64,000 nucleotides of DNA from Volvox africanus (Eukaryota > Chlorophyta > Chlorophyceae > Chlamydomonadales > Volvocaceae), in the NCBI GenBank assembly GCA_030268105.1, contig BSDZ01000013.1:2709001-2773000 (forward strand), written 5' to 3'. The notes under the pieces are model-generated. The model was not told where the DNA came from. It ran no database searches and saw only the letters and a program-made list of their open reading frames with translations. The stretch's first letter is position 1; every line of letters begins with the position of its first letter. The translations under genes and the position numbers were made by a program. Shown here piece after piece: positions 55,202 to 64,000 of the stretch.

Positions 55202-57170
55202 TAGGTAGTTTGCAGCTGCGAAATGTCGCGCTCTTTGATCCCTGGCCGTCCCGATTGCGCCTTTTATGTAACTTCATAACACACTGGGTGGTCAACGGTA
55301 ATGCACACATGGGGCTTGATGCGCTCAACTGCAAGCTTCATGGCGCTGCATGCCATCACCGAAGCCAAAACGGTTCGGCTCGTCACCTGTATGTCGTACC
55401 ATAACAAGCACCAGCTAGACCGGGTTGCATTGAACTAAACCCAACATGCCATCCTATGACTTAGCATCATTTCGTGCCCTGGAAAGATAATCGTGGTTCA
55501 CTATTTTGCAAATGGTGCTGCTGCTTGTTTTCATTTGGCGAGGTTGGTTATTGATGGCGGGGAAAGTGTCAGTAGGGCTTTCCCCCGAGGCTACAGGGTT
55601 TCGGTTAGGCCGCCGAAGTGGCAGTTATGGTCCTGAGAACGTACATTACCCAGGTCATATGTGTGCGTGTGTACGGGAATACGTGGAATTACAATGTACT
55701 TGGCAGACCACGCGCATGAACTATCATGAACTATTGAGGGCCTCCGCCGTACATTCCGACTCGTCATGCCCGTGGACATACATGGGGCCGGTCTCCACTA
55801 GGCCCTGAATCTATCTCAGATAACTAAAGCTGTCGCTGCATCCAGCCCCTCCCATTGAACACGCTCGTTCAACAAACAGAATTTCGACAGGTAGTCTAAA
55901 AGGAAGTGTTTACACTGTCCCGAGTCATATCTGGAGGTGGTGCGGACCGGAACATTTAGTCTTCTCTCAGCCGCGAGATAGTATCCCCATTGAGGACTGG
56001 GATCCCTCTCCATGCTGGTTCGGCGAACATGTGATCCGGTACATGCCCTTTGCCCCTTATCACTGTATATCGCGGCACTCAGGTCCAAGAGGTGAAGCAA
56101 GTTCGCTCGGCCTTCTACGCTTAATAAATCCTACCCACGCTACATCCATGACGTCCATGAGACCGATATGATATAGTATATACGAGCGCTCACAGCTACT
56201 CCCTCCCTTCTGCCCACGTTAGGGTGTGCCATCCACGATCCCTTGTCCCTTGTCCCTCGCCCTCTAAAGAAGGAAAAAGAAGACGCGAATGACGAGCCAC
56301 ATGCGTCCATCACCCCAGGCAACGAAGCCCACTAGCGCAAAATCAAACGCAAAGAGGTAGCTAAGACAGCGCAGACACAAAATTCACTCCATTTCCGTCT
56401 GGCGTCGTGTCCACAGCTGCGCCGGCAGCTGTTGCGCGTCTCCAGGAGCTAAACCTAGTGCCTCCCTGGGACAACCTGCATGCCTCTTTTTCACACTGAG
56501 GCACTCACAGCAGCCCGCAGCCGATGCCCACCCGAGCAGCCCCACTCACGGGTATTAGGGCTTAGGACTGTCAGACCTTAGCATGAAGCGGTCTCATACG
56601 CAGCATTGAGAATGTCCGCCCAGATCGGTGCCACCAGCCGGGGACCTCCAGTGAGGCGAAATGGAATGAAGGGGTTGCAGCGGTGGCCCCACCCGTCGTG
56701 TGTCAAACGTAGCATGACCCCTACTCCGCTAGGGGTTCCGCTCGGCCAGGGATGAAATCGCAAGCGGGCTGGAGGGAAGATGCCCTACCAAACAGGATCA
56801 ACCACTCGTGCATATGTACCGTTTCTAATCACCCGCATCACCGCTTGTCAGGACACAGCGTCACCCACAACTCCAGCTATATGAAGTAGCTCGAGGCGAG
56901 AATAGCAAGAGGGACGAGGACAACGCCCCGGGCTCCCGGTCACTCACAACAAAAGCACCGCAGCCGCCCTCACATTGGCATCCTTTCCCTTGCCTCTCCC
57001 TCAGTTTGTCATTCGTCACTTTGAAAGGACAGCGTAAATGGTAAGGCCCGTCGTACACTGCGCAGTTCAAACCCTACACGCCTCTTCGCGACTAATGACC
57101 GCATCAGCATCTCACCAGGACCGCATTATCTCTAAATCACCCTTCCTTGTTCCTTCAAGGCAAACAAAGA
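55202..57170. other. Intergenic region
   Basis: Should hold the promoter of the dioxygenase-GT60 gene and the 3'-UTR of the helicase gene, both minus strand. Open frames at 55506-55808 and 56578-56763 show no family resemblance or splice signals. Confidence 0.5.
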
Positions 57171-60100
57171 TCATCCTCTGCCCCTGCCGCGCCCTCCAAA
57201 CCCTCCCCGTCCTCCCCCACCGTAACCACCACTGCGTCTACCATAGCTGCTACCGCCGCCGCGTCCACCATAGCTACCGCCACTGCTGCGATTGCCGTAG
57301 CTGCCGCCACCACCCCGGCCGCCGCCCCGACCACCGTAACCGCTGCGACCGGCGCTGAAGCCATTCCCATACCCATTTCCGTACCCCCCATACCCATTAC
57401 CGTTGGTTTGCTCGGGCCGGGGCTTGAGCTCTGGCAACGAGGACGGCAGCGTGACCGAAATGCCCCTCTTACCCTCCGCCGCATCCAGGAACGTCTGCGC
57501 CAGCTCTGAAGGCACATCGAACACTGCACCCTTGGAGTCAGCCGTCACCGTCATGCGCTTCACCTGCGTGGTCCGAGAGGGCCAAACATCAGCAATTCGA
57601 CAAGAAATCCTTGACATCGTTACCAGAGCCAGTCAGTGGCTTAGTGTTACGCGAGTAGTGACAGACATGCGACCGGCAGAAAGGAGGGCTACGACGGCAG
57701 GGTTCAACGACTTGAAGCAGGTTTCCTCCAGGCTAGGAGAAAGGCTCCCTCCAGGCAGTCAGCCAGCCTAAATCGCACCACACACGGCGAGTGGTGTTCC
57801 GGCGGGTATTGAACAAGACATCCATCTTCTCACAGGACGGCGTTCTTAACCCTTTAGGACGTTCAGGACGAAATGGACGCCCATTGGACGGCCCCTCACT
57901 CAGCCCTTCCCGACACCCTACTCCCTCCTTCCCCGTCCCCACCTGGTCCAGCGCAGATTCGTCCAGGCGGCATGTCTTGCGCAGGTGGCCCCACACGGAG
58001 CCCGGGCTCTCAATCGTGTGGTCCTCCGAAATGAAGAGCAGCGTCGTGCAGTCGTCGTGCGCGGTCAGCAGCGAGCGAGCTTTCATCTCCTGAACCGTCC
58101 CGAGCAAGCAGCAAGCAGGCGCACCGGGTCACACAGTCAGTGAGTTGTTTTGCCTGCACTCTTTTCGGGAGTTCATCCAACTTCGTTGCAGCACAATAAC
58201 AATCGTGGACATTATTGTTAGGCAGCACATTCCTACTTAGGCAGCAAGATGCAACTCGTGTAAGATGCAGGCTCGTAATGGCCCCAACCCGAACCAGTCG
58301 AGGTTCAGATGGAATCCTAGATGCGCAACGCCGCCCCGTCACCATACTTGCATCTCACGGCCGAGGCAGCTCCGCCCCAGTCCCCACCCCACCTTGTATC
58401 CAGTAATCTTTGCAAGAGCGCGCGCCAGGGCCTCTGCAGGGTCCCTCCCATCCCCCGCCTGCTCCTCCAGGTAGCGGTGGGCAGCCTCCCTGATAAGTTG
58501 TAAAAAGACGATCAGCAACCGAAAGATCGAATAAACAGCTTAACAAAATCCATATATTAGCGCCAACACAATTTCCTACATAACACTTCCTGGGCCCAGA
58601 CAGCGGGAGTTCGGCAAACCAATCAAGCTACACGGCCCATGTTTCCCAGCCACACTTCATGAGATATGAATACTAGAACAGCTCAAAAAACATGACTAAA
58701 TGAATGAATCGGAAAGGTTCACGGTGTCGGAACGATCACTCGTGTGGTTGACTGGCGGTTTCTACACCGCACACACTCAGACGTCACCCACCGGAAGTGC
58801 TCCACCACAGCGGGGTCGACTTCCGCCAGCAGAGCGAGGGTGCGTTCTGCCGCGATGCGGGCCATATCTGCCGGCTGGGGGGCGCCGATACGTTCAAACT
58901 TCATGCCCGCCTTGCTCTCAATGATGGCGATCTGGAGGAGGAACATCACATCAGATAAGCATGCAGACGACAGGATGAGGAGCGGAGCGGTGGAGGGTGA
59001 TGGGGCGTCCTGAACCAGCCGATGGGACGCCATTAACCAGCAGGCGGGCGGAGGGGAGGACGACAGAGGCTTAGTCGGAGCGAGGGAGGGAAGAAGGGAC
59101 GACAGCTCCTGTCCCTTCTTCCCTCCCTCGCTCCCGCTTCGACGACTTCCTTACCCACCCTTCCAACAGCCCCATCATCACCTGGCATTCCCGTCCCCTT
59201 CATGCTTGCTCTTTTTGCTTTCGCACCCTGTCACCCCTTCTCCTCCTCTTTCTCCTCCCATGCAGAAATTGACACGGACCATGTACTCCATCTTCTTGGT
59301 CACCAGGGTGATGCACGTGCCACTGCTGCCCGCGCGGCCTGTCCGGCCAGACCGGTGGATGTATGTCTCCCAGTCTGACGGCGGGTCGACCATCAGCACC
59401 AGCTCAATGCCGTTCACATCCAGGCCACGAGCCGCCACATCGGTGGCTATAAGCACCGGGAAGCGGCCCTTGCGAAAGCCGTCCAGCGTTTGCTCACGCA
59501 TGGACTGGGCCAGGTCGCCGTGGAGGGCCTGGCACATCGGTAAGATGGCCAGGACGGGTGTGGTGAGTCGGGAGGTGTATGAAAAGAGGAGAAGCCGATG
59601 ATAAGAAAGCCGGAGTGAACACATACACACACACCAGAGGGAAATGGGAGGTGCTACGAGCTGTGGAGGAGGGACTGCCCGCAAATGTGCGGTATCCCTG
59701 GAAACTTGCCACACAACCCCTGAACCGCTCCTCTGCCAGTTCCTCGCCACACACTGAGAATCCCCTTCGCATACCTGCGCGCCAAGCGAGTCACCCAGAA
59801 CGACACTCAGCTCCGCTGCCTCCTTCTTCGAGTCCGTGAAAATGATGGTGCGCCCGCCGGCACCATACGACGTAATCAGATCCTTCAGCAGCCCCGCGCG
59901 CTGAGGATATGAGCACGGCAGCATCAGATGCCGAACCGTGACGGCGGCCTGCACGGCAGTGATAGGTACAGGAAAGGGTATACAGAAAAGGCTATATTGA
60001 TACAGGAGGGCCCCTCGGTACTCATTCTCTGAATCAATTATCTAGCTCCTCCTCAATTGTACCACCTGCGGGCTGTATGGTGACCTCGAGCAGGTGGCGA

Positions 60101-62139
60101 ATTCTGCAAGTGCCACCGCTGCAGCTGCCTTGGCACTTGCCGCACCCAGCGTTGCTCCGCCCCTCATTTTCGTTCTCAGTCCCCCGGAGCGACCTAATCC
60201 GCATTGCCCTACCAATGAAAGCACCGAAGCGTTAAAAACCAGTCATGAAGCCATTGAGGCCCCGTTGCCAAAAATGATATACCATATCGTATCCTACCAG
60301 CCACCAACCTCCGGGACACCCACCCTGTCGTGCCAGCCCAATACCTCTTTGGCCCTTCTCAGGCCCCTCTTGTTGACCCCCCCTGCGTGTCACTTCGGTG
60401 TACCCCTGCCCCTATAGCCTACATCACCAGTTCGATATACGTCATGTCTCAACCGGGCCCCAGCGCCTTGCCCTCTTCACACCTGCATGCGGTCATCCCC
60501 CACCAGGTCCATGTAACGGTGTCCGGGCCTCAGGAAGCGCTGTGTGAGGCCCTGCACCCACTTGGGCAAAGTGGCGGAGAACAGGAGCGTCTGAATCGAG
60601 TCGCGCTGCTGCTCTCCGACCTTGAGGATGGTTTCCACGTCCTCGATGAAACCCATCGCCAACATCTGATCAACCTCATCCAGGACACGGAACCTGTGCA
60701 ACGAGAGAGGCAAACGAGGGAAAGACGGAAGTAGGGATGGAAAATCCAACTTGAAGGAATGTCACCAACGAGCTATCTGGGCGGGTTACGGGCATATTGT
60801 GTCCAGTTCGGCAACGCAAACCCCAGGTCGGCGAGACGGAGGCGAAGAAAGGGACAGGTACACAAGACGGAAGGAACAGCACAGAGATGACCCACCCATG
60901 TTTCTGAACTCGATTACGTCCCTAATTAGCTCTTGTCATCGTCCAATAGGTGCATGCAATAAGAACCCCGACACACTGACCGACCCACCGGATGTTGGTG
61001 AGCTTTAAGGTGCCCCTCTGCAGGAGGTCCTTGATGCGGCCGGGCGTGCCCACCACCACGTCTACGCCCTTGGACAATGCCGTCTCCTGACCGTCATATG
61101 GCGTGCCACCGTACACGCAAAGTGTGTTCAGATTGGCCGCCTTCCCCACGTTGGCAAAGACCTCCTGGACCTAAGTGTAATAGTGGGCGGCCAGCGGAGT
61201 GAAGGTGGTTAGATGGGTGCGAGTAGGTTCAAAGACTTTAGGCCGTACTAGAGAGGCCAAGGCACAGAGGCCGAGGCGGCAAAGGCTGTAGACAATAGCG
61301 ACATGGCGCAAGAGCAGCGGGAGCACGTGGCAGCGCGTGCTATGAAAGAAATCTTTGCATTTGTCCGAGTACGTGCGCAGATGCAGCCCATGGTGGGCTT
61401 TCGATGTGCAAAGGAGGGCCGCTTCCTCTGCACGGCGGACACCGTTACGTAAGAAGCTAACACTGAACAATGAGAGCCACATTATATCCGTGTTGGTGAG
61501 CACAAAAAGGAATTCGACATCCTAATCAAGCCTAATCACATGGCAAACCTGCTTCGCCAACTCTCTCGTTGGTGCCAGAACGATGCAGACCGGCAGCCGG
61601 CCGGCGACGCGGCCAGCCGTTGCACCTTTCTTCTGCTCCGCCAGCATTCGCTCAACGATGGGCAAGACAAAAGCAAGAGTTTTGCCGCAGCCTGTGCGCG
61701 CGCGACCAACGACGTCGAGCCCCGCGAGGCCGGGCTCAAGAGTCATTGCCTGGATGGGGAACAGCGATTCGATATTCTGGCTGCGAAGCATGGATTTGAC
61801 CTGCTCCGATAGCTGAAAACGGTCAAGCCCTAGCTCCGATGCAGGGGTGGCGGCTGTTATGGGAGCGAGTCCCCCGGCCGCCGGCGGCTGAGGTTCTGTG
61901 TCCTCTGATGTGCTGTCCTCTGCAGCCTGCTTGGTCTTCTTTACAGGCGCATCGGTACCCTCGTCGTGCTGCTTTTTGTTCTTCTTGCCTGCCTTCTGTG
62001 TCGTCTGCATTTCGTCCATCAGAGCTTCCGTGTCAATCTCCACGTCCCGCTTGCGCTTGGACTTCTTCTGAACACCTGCAGTGTCCTTTTCGGACTTCTT
62101 GACCTTTACAGTCTCATCTGATGCTTTCAGCTTAACCAT
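57171..62139 (-). CDS. DDX21-like nucleolar RNA helicase (DExD box, GUCT domain), 9 exons
   Basis: Exons, 5' to 3': 61549-62139, 60989-61170, 60483-60693, 59775-59948, 59280-59528, 58792-58931, 58393-58489, 57943-58089, 57171-57563. All phases fit; 727 residues. The Lys/Glu-rich N-terminus with KKSKRKRD suggests nucleolar targeting. Helicase motifs in order: LFPIQAMT (Q), ARTGCGKT (I), PTRELAKQ (Ia), [11 protein letters not shown] (Ib), DEVD (II, valine variant shared with DDX21/DDX50 and plant PRH75), SAT (III), [11 protein letters not shown] (IV), [10 protein letters not shown] (V) and [10 protein letters not shown] (VI). The C-terminus has a GUCT-type segment ([19 protein letters not shown]) and a Gly/Arg/Tyr-rich RGG-like tail. 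The family acts in ribosomal RNA processing. A 24-bp perfect inverted repeat occupies the intron 58932-59279. Confidence 0.93.
59077..59134. repeat. 24-bp perfect inverted repeat
   Basis: Arms 59077-59100 and 59111-59134 are exact reverse complements (purine-rich arm beginning GGAGCGAGGGAGGGAAGAAG) separated by ten bases, inside a helicase intron. The transcript would form a long unbroken hairpin. Confidence 0.9.
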
Positions 62140-62712
62140 TTTTCCGGCACAAAATCACACCGGCAACAATGTCCTCAAGTTCAGTTCAAGTGGACGGCAA
62201 AATATATAAGAGTAATCACATTAACGTATCCCCAATGCAAATTGTCTGAAAAGTACGGACTGCAAAAAGGTTTCGTACTAACGGTAACTCGCACCTCCAA
62301 AACTCCGTTGTAAGTCCATGTCACAAAGATTTCTCATTAGCTTTCTTAATAATTCATTAAACATTCATTAACAATATTTTAATTCGTAGATACCTCACCC
62401 AACAGCCAGCTGAGTCCTACCCGTCTACGCAAGCCGGCGCCAGGCTGTCCCTTAAGACACAAACTACCCGATCGCATAACACTTGTCGCACATCAATTGT
62501 CACAGTATACAAACTATCAGATGAATGCCATCACGCTGTCTATGCATCGGTTCTGTCGTTCCCGTCCCTGCAACAATAAGACATGTCTGTCAAGCCCAGC
62601 GACACTGTTGCAATCAAGTCCTCTCCACACCCCAGAGTTGTCTGTTTTGTAAAGTGCTGGGCATATGCTATGATAATCTCAAACTAAGGAAGCGCTGCTC
62701 CATCCCTGTTCC
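62140..62712. other. Helicase promoter / SWIB-gene 3' region
   Basis: AT-rich sequence upstream of the helicase start codon and downstream of the SWIB-protein stop, both on the minus strand. No extra gene is seen. Confidence 0.5.
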
Positions 62713-64000
62713 TCAGTCCTTCACGATGTGCCCAGATAGGTATTTCTGGATGGCGAACGCCTGGATGCGGCTCTCCCCGGTGAGTTTTTTCAGCTTCGCG
62801 TCACACAAGATGAACTGTTTGTTGGATGGATCCTGAAAGGCAAATGCGGTAAGCCAGTAGACACAAATAAGTTAATCGCTTCTGGGGCCTCTGTTACATC
62901 CTACTCCGTGATCCCATCCACAGTGGTTCGTAGAAGCCCTCTTTCGTTGTAATCGAAACATCGGGCACTGCCAAATTTCTACGTGTGAATCAATTTATTG
63001 CCTACCGCTGCATAACCTGACGAAGCGGCACCCTTACACTGCCATACCTGGAGGTTGTGCTCCTTGACGTACGCCCAGAAAAACTTCGTCAGGTCCGACC
63101 GGCCCATTGTGTCAGTCCCACACCAGTTCGCGAGGTCCTTAGACAGCTTCAATGGCTTGTTGAAGTTATTGGTTTTGCGCTTCTCCATGTCCGCCTCGCC
63201 GCTCTGTGCGTCACCCGCCTTTGCTTTTTTGGCCTTGGGTTTATCCGTTTTCGTCTTGTCATTGCTGACGCGCTTCTCCCCAGACGCTTTGGCGGCCCGC
63301 GGCCGGGTCTCATCCGCATCTGGAGACCAGCACAAAATATCCGACAGCCCATTTGAATTTTCAAAACTTAACCGCACAATCAGCAAGGGGTACAGGCTCT
63401 GAGCATTGTCATCAGCTCGTATGGTGATACAGGATTACGGGTTATGCGGTTCCGTAATATCGACCACCTCGTTGGGTTGGGTCTCAGTTGCACACTAGCA
63501 ACTTCATAGGGAGAGGCGCCCAAGAATGCACTGCCAGGATGCCCGACCTGAACCGTAAGATATTCAGCTTCACGGGCGCACGCTGTCAGAGTGAGGGACA
63601 GTAACCTGCCCCTTTGTTTTTGGCGTTCCAGTTGTATTGTTCAGCCAGCAACAGGACGGTATAACATCGCCCGCAGGCTTGCACCCGGAAATAGTACCTA
63701 TCATCTTCCAGAACCCCGTACCTGCTATCTTGCAGTGCCGACTAAGCTGCGTGTTCATGGTGAACATTGTAAGCGGTGCGTGGAATATCGTGCGCATCTT
63801 GTCGTCCAAGATAATCTTACGCCTGTCTTTAGGGTTCTGAAAGCATTGGAAGAGGACGGACAGTCGGAGTGAACAGTGTTGTACAAACGCACGAAACCAT
63901 GGCTTCACACGTCCTTTTCCGTCAAGCCCCCTAAAACCCCCCTTACAGCCGTCTTCTAGTACCTGAAGGTTATTTGCTTTAATATAGTCCCATATGCGTT
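62713..64000 (-). CDS. Tandem SWIB/MDM2-domain protein, 5' end beyond the window
   Basis: Exons in the window, 5' to 3': 63963-64000 (cut by the edge), 63722-63836, 63048-63319, 62713-62832 (stop at 62713-62715). Phases fit. Two SWIB units are visible: the first reads RIWDYIKANNLQ, NPKDRRKIILDDKMRTIF and FTMNTQLSRHCK; the second, NKPLKLSKDLANWCGTD, LTKFFWAYVKEHNLQ, DPSNKQFILCDAKLKKL and FAIQKYLSGHIVKD at the C-terminus. A Lys/Ala-rich basic linker separates them. SWIB folds occur in SWI/SNF BAF60 subunits and in small chloroplast or nuclear DNA-associated proteins of plants. The first unit is atypical (RHCK, FHAPL in place of the usual hydrophobic pattern). Confidence 0.85.

Overview
This window looks like nuclear DNA of a volvocine (chlorophycean) green alga. 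Its genes are intron-dense (typically 9-12 short exons), with long TG/AC and other microsatellites in introns, TGTAA-type poly(A) signals, Ala/Gln/Gly-rich insertions in conserved proteins, and moderate GC that is closer to Volvox than to Chlamydomonas. The assignment rests on gene architecture and content, not on a search. Gene models were built by hand from the six frames plus splice-site phase. Six multi-exon models, plus one two-exon gene, close perfectly in frame from start to stop.

Layout. 0.1-3.1 kb: a minus-strand glycoside-hydrolase-like gene, possibly degenerate, with a putative signal-anchor exon upstream. 4.8-11.4 kb: a complete minus-strand PCH2/TRIP13 AAA+ ATPase gene; two of its introns carry AT-rich islands, one of which encodes a bacterial permease tail followed by a malic-enzyme start. 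11.8-16.4 kb: a plus-strand Gln-rich, SAP-like protein of unknown function. 17.9-24.4 kb: a plus-strand gene fusing a DnaJ J-domain to a mitochondrial-type 2-enoyl-CoA reductase (MECR-like). 25.8-30.4 kb: a plus-strand EGF/exostosin (GT47) glycosyltransferase with a second, phase-compatible terminal exon at 31.2 kb. 32.6-37.5 kb: snurportin-1. 39.6-45.9 kb: a minus-strand type II membrane protein with an O-fucosyltransferase-like domain and a GT-A domain. 47.0-47.6 kb: a small IF1-like mitochondrial ATPase inhibitor. 48.5-55.2 kb: a minus-strand fusion of a prolyl-4-hydroxylase-like dioxygenase with a GT60 GlcNAc-transferase. 57.2-62.1 kb: a DDX21-like RNA helicase. 62.7 kb to the right edge: a tandem SWIB-domain protein, cut off at its 5' end.

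Most striking. (1) The dioxygenase-GT60 fusion would place in one polypeptide the two steps that PhyA and Gnt1 perform successively on Skp1 in Dictyostelium. (2) The J-domain-enoyl reductase fusion. (3) A decayed bacterial gene-pair fragment (AEC permease plus malic enzyme) inside a PCH2 intron, suggestive of DNA from an AT-rich bacterial endosymbiont. Three genes (exostosin, two-domain transferase, dioxygenase-GT60) concern glycosylation, but nothing indicates co-regulation; the remaining genes are ordinary housekeeping, meiotic or RNA genes.
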